A stretch of 64,000 bases of DNA, taken from NCBI GenBank assembly GCA_030435675.1, contig CM059623.1, positions 13,238,092 through 13,302,091 of the forward strand. The letters are read 5' to 3'. Position 1 is the stretch's first letter. Each line of letters opens with the position of its first letter. The position numbers and the translations under genes were made by a program. The notes under the pieces were generated by a model. The model made no database searches, was not told where the DNA came from, and worked only from the letters and a program-made list of their open reading frames with translations. Source of the DNA: Steinernema hermaphroditum. Taxonomy: Eukaryota; Nematoda; Chromadorea; Rhabditida; Steinernematidae. Positions 11,536 to 23,425 of the stretch are shown here, one piece after another.

Positions 11536-11804
11536 TTCAGAGATTACAGTGCAAAGTTAGGATTTTTCTTTTTCATTATTTTTTTAATGTCATTAACTGC
11601 TTTAGTAAAAAAGACAGCCAAGGAGTTCTTGGCAGAGTAATCACCTGATTCCAAGCAGATGGAACACCAGGGAGCTTAAAGCAATTGCGGTGCGTGGGCG
11701 CTCGCCTTAAACGTTCCAGCCGATCCGCAGCTGTTGAAGGTGCCACGCGGGTTTTGGGCCCTTGAAGCCTCGCTGTACGGGTGCGTGACGCGGTTTTTTC
11801 CTCT

Positions 11805-12505
11805 TCCCTTCTTCTCTTCCCTTCTTCTCTTCTCCCTTCTCTTCTCTTCTCCCTTCTCTTCTCTTCTCTTCTCTCTTCTCTCTTCTCCCTTCTCTTCCCT
11901 TCTCTTCTCTTCTCTTCTCTTCTCTTCTCTTCTCTTCTCTTCTCTTCTCTTCTCTTCTCTTCTCTTCTCTTCTCTTCTCTTCTCTTCTCTTCTCTTCTCT
12001 TCTCTTCTCTTCTCTTCTCTTCTCTTCTCTTCTCTTCTCTTCTCTTCTCTTCTCTCTTCTCCCTTCTCTTCTCTTCTCTTCTCTTCTCTTCTCTTCTCTT
12101 CTCTTCTCTTCTCTTCTCTTCTCTTCTCTTCTCTTCTCTTCTCTTCTCTTCTCTCTTCTCCCTTCTCTTCTCTTCTCTTCTCTTCTCTTCTCTTCTCTTC
12201 TCTCTTCTCTCTTCTCCCTTCTCTTCTCTTCTCTTCTCTTCTCTTCTCTTCTCTTCTCTTCTCTTCTCTTCTCTTCTCTTCTCTTCTCTTCTCTTCTCTT
12301 CTCTTCTCTTCTCTTCTCTTCTCTTCTCTTCTCTTCTCCCTTCTTCTCTCTTCTCTTCTCTTCTCCCTTCTTCTCTCTTCTCCCTTCTTCTCTCTTCTCC
12401 CTTCTTCACTCTTCTCCCTTCTTCTCTCTTCCTCTTCTTCTCTCTTCCTCTTCTTCTCTCTTCCTCTTCTTCTCTCTTCCTCTTCTTCTCTCTTCCTCTT
12501 CTTGA
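11805..12505 (+). repeat. (TTCTC)n / (GAGAA)n pentanucleotide satellite
   Basis: About 700 bp is almost entirely TTCTC units with occasional CCC or extra CT variants, so one strand is essentially all purine. The 3' end shades into a longer TTCCTCTTCTTCTCTC unit (12420-12505). Long open frames across it (REEK repeats) are artefacts of the 5-bp unit and are not genes. Such tracts can form triplex DNA. Confidence 0.97.
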
Positions 12506-13572
12506 TCACTGCGTGTGATCCCAAATCGCCTCTAGCGGCGATGCGTAGTCCCGAGCGACTACTGACTAACGCGCTCTCCTGGCTGCGTAGTCCTTCCTGT
12601 CCTACTCTAGGTACAGGGCCAAATGCGGGAATATCGACGACGAGGAACCAACAAGTCGACGATCCCGATACAACCAACCAAGCTGCAATGCGTACACGAC
12701 AAAGACAGCTAAAACACAACTTTTATCTACACGATAAATAACAAGCGAACACTATCACAACAACCCGGTGCCCAGCAGGCGACACGGGTGAACCAGCTGC
12801 AAAACTCGGCAGACACGGACCGCAGCACGGCACGTCAGCACGGAACCGATCGCAGAACGGCAGCAGCACAGCGGAAGCGCTCTTCTCGCGCGCGGGATCC
12901 TACTACGGTACAGCGAGCGAGCGTTCTGCGCGTTTGAACTCCTTCTGGCGGGAAATGCGTAAGTTCGTCTAGCGAGACGAAAAGCGCGGGAAATCATGCG
13001 ATCTCAACTGGGAAACATGCGTGACATGATTGATCCGAATATAAACTGCGTTGATAGACTAGATGCAAGGGGATTTGACTGTGAAACAAGCGTAAAACGA
13101 CACGAAATATGCGAACCTCGCAGCGTTGCTGCGATAGAGCTGTAGCTCTACTGTTTCAGTAAAGTGACCGTAATCACCGTCCGACCATCCGCGTCGCTAC
13201 GAGAAGCTGAAGTTTCGCTGCATTTCGAAGACTGCTTCGCCAAGAGAAAAGTGATTTCTCTCCACTCCGTTCACTGTGCTCAGTCGTCTGAGCCTCGACA
13301 GATTTTAGCCATTTTGCCCCTCCGGTGCTCGTGCTCAGCGGGATAATTCGCTCGACTGTACTGTCAGGCCGCATGATGTAGGCTCTGCAGACTTTTCTAA
13401 GAATAGGAAAGGTGCAGTTTACAGATGGTTTGGTTTTTTAGGATTAGAATCAACCGATCAGCAACGAGTATAGATGACGGATGGGATTCAATTTGGTCAG
13501 TGGCTGTTCGAGTTAGAAGGTGAGAAAGCACCGCTTAACAGAAACCTCAGCACTATTGTCTGGTGGTCTTTT
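12506..13572. other. No gene recognised
   Basis: Moderately GC-rich sequence with short frames lacking any domain. Around 13115-13160 there are two small palindromes (cgcagcgttgctgcg and agagctgtagctct). No RNA gene was identified. Confidence 0.4.
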
Positions 13573-14425
13573 TTATGGTTCATAGACGATCATTTGTTGG
13601 ACTACTTCCCTTTGGGCCAGGTCTAGGATCTTTAAACCGATTACATGACAATAAATTCCAAGATAGTAGATCCCAGGGACAATAGATTTTGATTCATATC
13701 CGAGGCAATGATTTTCCGGTACACATTTGCCTTCTTTAAAGACAAATCCCTCGGCATTGCATTTGTCGTAAGTAACTGAGTGTTTGTCAGAGGGATGCCA
13801 GAGGGAGAAAATCTAAAACAAGTTTGTTATATCCAAAAGGAATGGTCTAACCCTTGGCTTGGCTTGGCCACTACTATGCTCCCAAGATTAGCAAGCTTCT
13901 TATCGAAATTTTCTCTGTGCGGCTGATTTGGGTCGTATAGGTAAGTGAATGATACAGTGAAGCATTTCAATTCATCATCGTCTTGCGCTTCGGGGGCCTT
14001 CAGATCTGTGCGTAAGACGAGCACTGCGCTTACGGTTGTCACCGCCTTCCGCAGAGCTGTATATCGACGTGCGACCGCCTTTACAAGCTGCCTTCCTCTA
14101 ATCTGCAAAAGGCGAATGAACTAGTAAATAAAGGATTCTTGCAATACCCAGTTTCTACTCTTAATGACAATTCCGCAGGAAACCGACAGTAACATCGCAG
14201 AGCGATAGTAGATGTCCACATCTCTGTACTCTGATATGTCCGTGATTGCCTTATAAGAGGAGACGAAGTCTAGCAGTAGGCTGCTTCCTTCCAACAGTAA
14301 GTTGGAAAAATCGGCAACTTGTGATGACCAAGACAATGGCACTATATACTGAAATATCAATAAGCCCAGTCCAACAAATGGCCCGACCGACACGGCCAAT
14401 ACAAGCGACAGGAGTGTTGTGTACT
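13573..14425 (-). CDS. Membrane/cysteine protein, tandem copy A
   Basis: The exon 14148-14425 encodes one strong membrane span (LSLVLAVSVGPFVGLGLLIF) and the phrase SSYKAITDISEYRDVDIYY. It splices in phase through a 45-bp intron (14103-14147) to a soluble block containing DDDELKCFTVSFTYLYDP. The last exon (13573-13812) encodes a short cysteine module (YDKCNAEGFVFKEGKC, PENHCLGYES), but two frames are open there and the junction phase is unresolved. No ATG exon was identified. Paralogous blocks follow upstream at 14660-15480 and 15647-16310. Family not recognised; partial gene. Confidence 0.5.
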
Positions 14426-14659
14426 CTATAGAGAGGAAAATTCACTACATTGTGCATACTTAGGGCAAAAATACTTGATTCGTATGCTTTCTTAAACCAA
14501 AATAAACAACTTGATTAACAATTAATCAGTGCGATTTATAAGGCAATATCACTCGCTTACTGTTGACCACGTGGAAGAGGGTAGTATTGGGTCAGTACGT
14601 CATCTTTGGTAATGATCAGCAAGACCGCAGTCACAAAGCAAGAATGTTGAAGATCCCAG

Positions 14660-15480
14660 ATGCGCATCCTGACTCGAACAAACGCAAGCACAGCCTCCAT
14701 TTAGTCGTCATCGGTAGGCGTTCTGAAAGTTCAGACTAGAATTGGTAGTTTTAAAGTAACATGCACAAACCCTTCATAATCGTGAACATGGTCGTGAACA
14801 ATCGTAGTGATCCCGTTTGCGGTGCGGTGATAACAGATGTTGTGCCAGATCGTTCGGGGATGTACTTAAATTTGACGAGCACTGAAAACGATTTGGTCGA
14901 CTTCGTTCCATTACTGGTGTTGTTTAGGGAAATGTCGACTTTGCAAGAAATCTTTCGAATTCTCATACCAGCAAGTGCAATTTTGTACCCGTCGTGCTCT
15001 CGACGAATCTTCTGCAACACACATTTACGTTCGCTAAATGCTTATCACTTACCCACTGTGACATTTTCAATCCAACACCATAAAGACAGCAGAGTATCAA
15101 TGCTCCTTTGTACAGCATGTCAATTGGCCGATACTCGTTATAGTCGCTCAGTGTCTTATATGCTGTGCAGAAATCGACGCCGATCGACAGCGAGTCGAAG
15201 GCCAACATCACGTACTTGGGTACTTGGATGTAGATACTTGGATGTAGAGCGATAATAGATGTCCGCATCTCTGTACTCTGATATGTCCGTAATTGCCTTA
15301 TAAGAGGAGACAAACTCTAGCGGTAGGCTGCTTCCCTCCAATAGTAAGTTGAACAAATCGGCAACTTGTGATGACCAAGTCAATGTCACTATATACTGAA
15401 ATATCAACAGGCCCAATCCAACAAATGTCCCGACCGAGACGGCCAATACAAGCGACAGGAGTGTTGTGTACTCTATAGAC
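14660..15480 (-). pseudogene. Tandem copy B, chimeric and probably broken
   Basis: The upstream exon repeats copy A almost exactly (AVSVGTFVGLGLLIFQYIV, YKAITDISEYRDADIYYRS). It then breaks at a doubled 14-mer (tctacatccaagta twice, about 15218-15245). After that break the reading frame changes to a different paralog (VPKYVMLAFDSLSIGVDF, TLSDYNEYRPIDMLYKG). That block splices to KIRREHDGYKIALAGMRIRK. A final block has TAA where copy C reads TAC (PTDDDY). The break and the stop suggest unequal recombination between paralogs followed by decay. A spliced functional gene downstream of the break cannot be excluded. Confidence 0.55.
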
Positions 15481-15646
15481 AGGAAAATTCACTACATTGT
15501 GAATACTTAAGGCAAAAATACTTGATTCGAATCCTTTCTTAAACCAAAATAAACAACTTGATTAACAATTAATCAGTGCGATTTATAAGGCAATATCACC
15601 CGCTTACTGTTGACCACGTCGAAGAGGATAATGTTGGGTCAGTACG

Positions 15647-16310
15647 TCATCTCGGCTCGATCAGCGAGACCGCAGTCACAAAGCACGAATGTTGATCTTC
15701 CCAGTTGTCCATCCTGGCTTGAACAGCCTCCAGGTAATCGTCATCGGTAGGCGTTCTGAAAGAAAACATTAAATTACGAAATCCCCTTTTTCTCCAAGGT
15801 GGTAGGTCTATAGAAATATCGACATACTCGTCATATTCACCTCCTTTGCAATCCTTTACATCGTTTACGTCCAACATTGGGGAGCAATAATAGAGGTCCA
15901 CATATCTGTACTCTGATATGTCCGTTATCGCTTCGTAGAACGACAAAGCAGCAGAAAGCTGCTTCCCTCCAGCGACAAGTTGGAATAGTCGGCAAACTGT
16001 GACGACCAAGGCGACGGAACGATATACTGCATGGCCGATTCCGATAAATATGCCCACAGATACGGCCAGCACAAACGATAGGAACGTTATTTACTCTGTA
16101 AGGAGGAACATTAAATGAGATGCACATACTTGCTCCAAACATACTTGATTCATATCCGAGGCAATGATTTTCCGGTGCACATTTGCCTTCTTTAAAGACA
16201 AATCCCTCGGCATTGCATTTGTCGTAAGTAACTGAGCGTTTTCTGAGGGATTCACTTTAATGCGATAAGGCAAGCACTTCAATTCAACGATCCCCTGTAA
16301 CATGGTTATT
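15647..16310 (-). pseudogene. Tandem copy C, probable nonsense mutation
   Basis: An upstream exon carries the cysteine module (KRSVTYDKCNAEGFVF, APENHCLGYES). The next exon has a membrane span related to copies A and B (LAVSVGIFIGIGHAVY) and ITDISEYRYVDLYYC. A last exon after an intron of about 70 bp reads TPTDDDYLEAVQARMDNWED and ends at 15647. At the start of the membrane exon, where copies A and B read AGTACACAACACTCC, copy C reads AGTAAATAACGTTCC, giving an in-frame TAA. The order cysteine module, membrane span, acidic tail may be the ancestral gene layout. Confidence 0.5.
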
Positions 16311-16461
16311 CATAACTCATAGCCTAACACACAAACCTCAGAATGCTGATCAAAGCGGTCCATTTCAGATTTACAATGATTACTAGTCTGAAAAGCTAAG
16401 TCTTAGACAACGTTTGATTACTTCCCTTTTCATTATATTTTTTTAGTACCCACATCCAAAG

Positions 16462-16625
16462 TTTCGCCGTTTCCTAGATGCCCCGTGAAGCGCGTCGCCA
16501 CCGATCTGTTCGACATCAACACTGCACCAGGGATAAAGCCGACACATCCTCTGTTTGTCTATCATTCGGTGTTATGCAAGGCGTAATGCCTTTTATTTGC
16601 ACAATAAAGCTTTGAACTCTCTCAT
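16462..16625 (+). repeat. Retroposon family A, 3' end only
   Basis: Contains agatgccccgtgaagcgcg, cacatcctctgtttgtctat and gcaaggcgtaatgcctttta, matching the last 160 bp of the copies at 54967-55480 and 50262-50465. It ends in an ATAAAG tail. A 5'-truncated insertion is the likely origin. Confidence 0.75.
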
Positions 16626-17415
16626 CCAAACACATTAACCTTGGTCTCGATTCGGCTGGAGACGATAATCGTGTCGAGCTATCAACGATTATATCTCTTT
16701 GTTTCGGTTGTGTTGCGAACTTGTCCATCTTTGTACAAATCGGGGTCTTTTTCTAATATGGCGCTAGTCTACGACTCTAGAAATTGACTTGATTTCGTGG
16801 GGCTGAGACGTATTGTTTTTCTGAACGCTTTCATGGGCGTGGGCGCGGCGATATTTGACCTTGCTTCGTGATCGCACTGCACAAAAACAACACATCGTGT
16901 AACGCTCGAATTTGTGCCCACCAAATCACGCTTCACTGTGCTCATTTTTTAGATTTGTTCGGGTTACATCGCTGTGCGAATGTCGCGAAACGCAAAGAAG
17001 AAACGAGTGTAATAGGTCATCACAGGTGTAGTTCGTGCTTATGACAAAATCGCAACCGTTCGGAAAACGAATGCGACGAACAATTCAAGACAGATATTGT
17101 GGACAAATGCGACTGTCGGGTGGGTGGCGGTGCGAAAAGAGCGCAGACGACAAGAGACGAAGGACATGACAATGGGCGCGCGGTTTTCTCCGATCGTCTT
17201 GGCTCAGGCGGCTCCGTTCGTTTCACTGTTTTGCACTGGCCAGACAGTGATGACCAAAATAGCACATAGTTCATCATTAACGTCTCCAACCGGGTGAGAA
17301 GGGACTGAAGAAGACTATGGTGACCGTTCATACTATTACTCGCTTTGTAATGTTGTCTTCTTGAAAACAAGTTCTTGAAAACATCGACGACTCCAACTTT
17401 TATTATATTGCCCGT
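16626..17415. other. No gene; GC-richer block near 17000-17300
   Basis: The block has open frames on both strands but no domain. It lies just downstream of the LicD gene end. Confidence 0.3.
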
Positions 17416-19960
17416 TCAATAATGCATTATCACATCGTCGAGAGTCTCATTCCACGAACCATCCGAATATGTCAGTTTTCCATTTCCCGTATAACCAAAG
17501 TGCTCCAGAGGTTCCTGCCAGTCGTTGCCCATGCTTGCACTGATGCTCTCCATGTAGTTGCAGGGAACGAAGAATAAGTGACCGTCAATATCGCCGGTGC
17601 ACAGCTCTTTCACCGTAGGTGTCATCGTCCTAAGTGGCTGGTTCGAATATCAATAACAGCTAAAGGACTTACTTTAGTCGTTTCCATCCAGAGGATTTGC
17701 TGTATGTAATGGACATCCACTCGTAGGTGGAGTTGTGTGGATAAAGGTAGAAGATGTCAGCATTAGCGTCCTTTTTCGTACCGGGAATTCGAATGGTCAT
17801 TTCCAATCCGTATTCTTTCTGTACATGAAAGACCGATTGAAATATTGCAAAAGTTCAAGAATATAATATATAGCAAAAGCAGTTGTGAAATTCCTTTTCT
17901 TTGTTGGCCCTTTTCAAGTACGTCAGACCTAACATTTCGGTCGTTTTTGGCCCCATTCCCGCGCTAACAGTACTAGCACTACTTTGCGATTATAGAGCTA
18001 TTAGGCGGGGAACATTCCACTGCATACTTCAAACGAACCTTTGCCAAAACGCGATGAATACCGTAGTTCCACATTTTCTTATGTTTCTCAGCGAACGTCT
18101 CATTGTACTGAGCGATCTTGACGGCTACGTCAATGTCCGCAGTGTATGGAATCATACCACAATTGCGATACCAACCTAAACGTTGAAAAATGAGCAAGAC
18201 AATTAAGCAAGGCTTATTAACCGAGCAGGGAGCCGAACATGAGCATAGGCAGCTGTCCACTTTCCATCAACATATTCCAGAAGATCTTGAAGTGTGTAAC
18301 GTGTTCCTCGGTGATGATTCTAGTGTTATTCTTCGACTGCTTGAAAATGTTATCGGCCAATGTACGATTGCACTCTATGAAGCGTCCATTTTCCCACCAC
18401 TGCTGAAAACGTTGCAGATTTTCTGGGACGACGAATCCGCCAACTTCGGTAGTGTTGAATCTAGAATCAGAGACTGGCAAGACAAGAAGAAACATGGCAT
18501 AAATCCATTTCAGGCATCCGTTTGGATATCGGGTGTTTCCCCTCGTTTTATGGGATTTCGGACATCCGTACTAGGATTTCGGACGTCCCTTTTGTGCTTT
18601 CAGGAGTCGGCGAGAGGGGACGCCTCAAATCTGGGAGGGGACGTCTGAAATCCCAAGAAAGGGGACGCCTCAAAGCAAAGAGGACGCCCGAAATTTTAGT
18701 GGGGACGCCGCAAACACGCAAATGGTTATACAAAAAACACTGGTTACAACTGGAGAACCCAAACAGGTGTCTTGATAGCCTGCCTTACATCACCTTCGGC
18801 TCTCGAATCTCAATCGGGTTTGGCTTTACGCTGTTTAGCATAATCGAATTTTACCACGTACTTGTCAATGGCTCTTTCAATCACTTCCGTCGAGTTTTCA
18901 GCGGCTAAGCGATAGTAATCCTTCTTTGGGTCATCTTGGAGAACACACAATACCACTTTCTTCTCGAATCCACTCCAGTGGTTCATTGTCAAAACAGCTG
19001 TGTTGTCGTTGATAACGTTAAGGCTCCAAGATTTTTCCTGCAAAACTCGGATCATGTTTAGGTTTTAGAGGTGTTCTGTGAGAAGCGTAGCTTTGTACGA
19101 ACCTCCAGCTTTCTATCGAATACCATGCGAATCAGCTTCATGTTGTTGAGGAAGGTGCCAATTTGAATAATTGGCGTTGCCATGGCCTCCACGCATTCGT
19201 TGTTGATGATACATTTCAACAGCACAGGGTCAAGAACCACCAAATTCAACTCCTTCACGGCGAACAGTTCGTCGAGATGATTAGGGATGCCTATTCTAAA
19301 CAGATACAATTCAGTTCTCGTTCGTGATGGCATCGAGTGCAAGGCACCGACTAATGCTAATGAACCATGTTGCAACACACCCTTCATAAAGATGGTCTTA
19401 TGAAAAAGCTACAAATTCGAGCTTAGTCCTTTGTTATGAGATATTCCTTTTCGACGTCTATGTTTTTTGAATGAGAAATGGGATATATGCGTTTCCGGAA
19501 TCAGGTGTCAACGGAGAGCACGAACTAAACTATGAATTCCATTCCTTAACGAATCCCGTCACATGTGTGCCTTACAAATGTTAGGTAAGTTGTTAAGCTC
19601 GGCTTAACGATGGACAGTGCTGGACACTGCCAAAAAAGACAGATTCATACCTGCTCTTATATGTAGCGCCTGCTTGTGTTGTCGATGGTTTTGCGGTAGT
19701 GGTAAAACTTTTTAAGGCATTCGCCCTCGGAGCTTTTATGCGGTTTTCGCTAGCACGTATTTGGTTTCGCTGATACACTTGAGGGAACCTGAATTTAATA
19801 ATGAATTGCATAGAGGCAATCCGATAGAACTTACACTCTGTTTAGTCCATCTCCTTTATCCGCAAAGATCCATGACACGACCATATATAGTGCAAAGCAA
19901 ATAAGCGCTACATTTAGCACTCGGAACAGTGTTCGCAGTGGAGCTAAATGTTTATGTATA
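17416..19960 (-). CDS. Fukutin-like LicD-family phosphotransferase
   Basis: A minus-strand multi-exon gene (exon edges partly approximate). The first visible exon, near 19850-19960, encodes a signal anchor (VLNVALICFALYMVVSW), so a type II Golgi/ER membrane protein is likely. A lumenal N-terminal half follows (LNLVVLDPVLLKCIINNEC; ENSTEVIERAIDKYVVKF). The LicD core is split by a short intron: MFGSLLG then WYRNCGMIPYTADIDVAVK, the acidic active-site motif of fukutin/FKRP-type enzymes. Downstream come DANADIFYLYPHNSTYEWM, CTGDIDGHLFFVPCN and the C-terminus to 17416. Fukutin and FKRP transfer ribitol phosphate to alpha-dystroglycan; nematodes carry many divergent relatives of unknown substrate. 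The starting ATG was not found. Confidence 0.82.
18535..18725. repeat. Degenerate minisatellite in a LicD intron
   Basis: Repeating units of roughly 20-25 bp share gatttcggac or aggggacgcctcaaa. Successive versions (ggggacgcctcaaatctg, ggggacgtctgaaatccc, ggggacgcctcaaagc) differ by a few bases. The block lies in the intron between the N-terminal half and the LicD core. Confidence 0.7.
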
Positions 19961-20905
19961 TACAAGAGGGATTGTTATGGTTTTGAGAAGTCTTACAAAT
20001 TAAATTATGAGGACATGCTATCGAGTCTGTACTAACAAATACAGCATCCCCTATGTATCCTCTGAATAATCGGGAAACCGACTGGTCCGTTGGTCTATGT
20101 GGGTGTTTTTCCATGTGTACAAGAGGGGAAAATTATATTCTCAGTGATATTTTTGCGATCAGAACGTGAAAAGGCAACTCTTTGTGCCCAAACTTTCAAA
20201 AAAATTTCACTGAAAACAAACAGACTTAATTAAGCGTCGATTTTACGTGTTGGTTAATCTTTACATGAAGACCATGTATCTAGTTACGGTTATTTAAATG
20301 CCTGAAAAGTTAGTCTGACCCTTATCATTCTGCACTGATTGCACTTGGACTGTTTAGAATGCTTGCCTCTAATCTCCAAAAGGATCGGAGCTAATTTTTT
20401 CAAAATTCTCGAGGGATAAGCAGAAAGAGTTCCTTTTTTCAGTAAAATATCGTCAAGGATACAGTTTCCTTAAAATCTTGAAAAAACCAGCCATTGTGGA
20501 TGTCCTTTCATTGCGTAACAGACTATATCAGTGGAAAAACCTACCCCGAATCATCCTACGAGCAGTCGCGAATAGGTGAAATATTGAAACAACGCGAACC
20601 TGTTGCACAAAGGTTGTCGAACTGACCTCGGAACGGAGTCGCGGGAGAACGAAACCATTTGCAATTCACAATGCAGGTCACGGTTTATCTTAGCGTCTTC
20701 TCTCCTTTTGTCGATCAGCACATAAAAATTGTGAACAAGCGCTTCCTTGTAAATCTCAGTTAGATATTGCTAAATCTCTGAAGTCTAAAGAAACCACACC
20801 CGAAGATGAGAAAGGGATTGACGAGCAGCGTTTTTGAATTGTACACTTAATAAACAGTAATAAGAAAAAAGAATTGCATGATTATGGTGGAGCATTTCGA
20901 ATAAG
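19961..20905. other. Intergenic with a family B fragment
   Basis: At 20080-20125 the reverse complement matches the tail of family B (accaacgga and gaaaaacaccca). The rest is AT-rich and no gene was seen. Confidence 0.5.
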
Positions 20906-20929
20906 GTGGAATTCCATCATCGGAGAGAC

Positions 20930-21135
20930 TGGACGCGTTGGCTTCGCAGTTGCAGCGAGCTTTGGCTTCAGATGACTGCGCGCGTGGACTCTAGCGGTTA
21001 TGGCAACCTTCTGGGCAAGAAGTTCGAACTGCGGCTCCCTGGTGTTCCAGGCCTTCTGGGAGCCGGGGCGATCATTGCACCAACAACGACGGCCGAGAAC
21101 GATCGCTCACTCAACTCAGTTGGCGAGTCTCCCAA
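20930..21135 (+). repeat. Repeat family C
   Basis: Shares ctggtgttccaggccttctg and gagccggggcgatcattgc with the reverse complement of 27925-28010. Related wording also occurs at the 5' end of family A near 55085, so families A and C may be parts of one element. The open frames here (LPGVPGLLGAGAIIA) are shared by the copies; real coding is doubtful. Confidence 0.65.
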
Positions 21136-21282
21136 CAAGTTCATCGCCAACAGCTCATCGCATATTAATAACGATAATAATGTATTCTTTCGTTTAAAGG
21201 TCAAGACTATAGGGCTCGTGTTTAGGGCTGGCTTTAAATCGCACATAGTCAAGCTTGGACGTTAGGCCGGACGCATAACGAA

Positions 21283-21375
21283 TACGGGTTGTCGGCAACG
21301 AGTTGCTCTTTGATGAGCTGTCGGCGGTAAGTTGTCGGCGATAAGTTGTCGGCGATGAGCTGTCCGGCGGTGGGC
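21283..21375. repeat. Short tandem repeat, about 15-bp unit
   Basis: Five or so units of the form agttgtcggcgataagttgt, with variants such as gagctgtcggcggta. They are directly repeated without spacers. Confidence 0.75.
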
Positions 21376-21459
21376 TGTCCTGACACCAGTCGACGAACCT
21401 CAGAGAGAGCCAGTGGACGACCAGACCAATCGATCCCAACATTTATTTTCAATAACGAT

Positions 21460-22249
21460 TAACGTAGATGGATCGCCGATAAGGTCCGATTGGGATCGTC
21501 GCAACTGATCCCAGACAACTGGTCCGAAGGACGCGGATGTCGAACCGGTGGGTGGCGGCGCCTCAACTTTCACCAGGTTGCAAGTATCGCCAAATGTTGG
21601 CTATATTTGTTTACAGGATAAATTACTTGCGTTTTGCTCGTTCTCCAGCAGTCTTTGTCATCTTCTGTTTCGCTATTCATCATTATTGAACACTTGTTGG
21701 TCGTTTTTCAGTTCATATGGTTAAATGCGTTGATTCCGCGGTCGTGACAATCTCCATTTACACCCATAAATCACACTCTGGCACAGTCGAGGTATCGCGA
21801 AGATGTGAAACAATTAGAAATTAACATTTTTGTCGCGAGAATGCGTCGTGCATGACGCAAAAGTGCGTCACAATGTAGTTGTGACAACTTGTGATCACCG
21901 ATCGTCACCATCAGGTCACCTGCAGCTGTAAAGAGGGCTGATCTCGGAATCCAATTCCAACCTCAGTAGTTACAAATGGCGGCATCAGTTCTCCATGGGA
22001 TCAGCTGTCCATGGGACCAGTGGTCTTTCGACCAGTACCCGACTCGATCGGAATAGAAACCTACATAATGCTCGGCACAGCTGGCACACAGCTATGTCAC
22101 AAATACCGAGAGATGGATGAAGTGGTTTCTCAGAAACTGTTATAGCACAACAGAAAAGTGCTCATAAAAAAATTAGTGAGCACCGAAGCGGTGTTCGTAT
22201 CATCATATCAAATGGACCCCCACAAAAACAACAGGATTGAGTGTAAGCT
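21460..22249. other. Intergenic, no gene seen
   Basis: Unremarkable sequence with no domain-bearing frame and no RNA gene recognised. Confidence 0.4.
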
Positions 22250-22595
22250 TTACACGATTTTATTTCGTGAATCAAAGGCCTTGCACGAGACCGAATAATA
22301 GACAAACAGATGTTTCGTTGTAGCCGGCTTCATCCCTGGCGGCAATGATGTCGAACCGGTCGGTGACGGCGCGCTTCACAGGGCATCTGGGAATCGGTGA
22401 ACCTCCAGAAACTGCGTCGGAACATCTTCTTGTGGCATAGAGGAGGCTTCTGAGCTCGCATCTGCTTCGGAGAGATGAATTCGTGGTCTGGGAGTTGTGT
22501 CTTTGCCAGTGGTGGTGTCGTCATCTCACGCAGCTTCGGGCGTCGGATTCCTGACTTCGGACATCTTGTTCTCAGTGATTGAGTGCAAGGTTGCA
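22250..22595 (-). repeat. Retroposon family A copy
   Basis: On the minus strand it ends in gattcacgaaataaa, the family 3' tail. It contains the conserved central segment (atgcgagctcagaagcctcc) and lacks the 5' end of full copies. It lies directly next to family B copy 2. Confidence 0.8.
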
Positions 22596-22609
22596 ACATG
22601 TCTTAGATC

Positions 22610-23285
22610 AATGGTCGTGATCACAAGCGCATGTATCGCACGGTAGAAGGTCAGCCAGTGGCGCTTACCTGGATCATCGCCGACGGATTCATTGGAAGTC
22701 ATTAATTTCTAAGTTGTGGAGCTAGCATGATAGCATGACGAGTTGATAAATTGAAAACAAACGCTTGATCCAATTATCATTATAAACCCGGCTGCGCGCG
22801 AATTCGCGCACTCCAGGTACTAAAAGCCAATTAGCCTATAGCCCTGCGGGCGGCAAGATTGGCGCTCATGGATAGGGCTAAAGTTGGGACCAAAAAACTG
22901 TATCCCTGCGGGCGGCAAGACACTATAGCCCTGCGGGCGGCAAGATTGGCGCTCATGTAAATGGCTAAAGTGGGCGAAAAAAATGTAAAGTTTCAGGAAA
23001 CTCGAACCGAAAACACTGCTGGTTACAAAATAGGCAAAAAATCACTCAAAAACAGCAAAAAAAAAACTCAAAGCCTAGCGTCACCAGAGAGATAGTGGAA
23101 GTAGAGAAATATCATCTCAACTGTCTATGTTGCTCATTGCGAAGGTTCTCTGTTTCTAAGTGGGCGGTGTCGGGTTCGGTTCCTCTCGGGGTCGTTATTT
23201 TGTGTGGGTGTTTCCGCCGTGCGCACGGAAAAACACACACACACAGACCAACGGACCCGTCGGTTCTCCATTTATGTATAGGGGA
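22610..23285 (+). repeat. Repeat family B (SINE-like), copy 2
   Basis: Colinear with 10925-11535: the lead segment, ctgcgcgcgaattcgcgc, four tagccctgcgggcgg-type units instead of three, the tRNA-like part (B-box-like GGGTTCGGTTCC) and the CA-rich tail ending cggttctccatttat. The unit-number difference shows the inner repeats expand or contract. Confidence 0.75.
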
Positions 23286-23425
23286 TTATCAACGGCTTGA
23301 TCCCAACGTCCACGCAATGAATGAATGCCTTTCTCAAAGAATTTGTGTGACTCGAATTCCGGCTTCTGAATTTCATTTCTTCCAATGAGTGCTGCACTAG
23401 GTTGTGGTCAGATTTCCGGGAATTT

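Noticed and set aside
11576..12719. Long open frames of REEK/RREEK or LLFSS repeats on both strands
   Set aside because: They are direct translations of the TTCTC pentanucleotide satellite; all frames are open because the unit lacks stops.
13150..13165. CTGTTTCA, the known nematode piRNA upstream motif
   Set aside because: Isolated occurrences only; no cluster, so no piRNA locus can be called from it.
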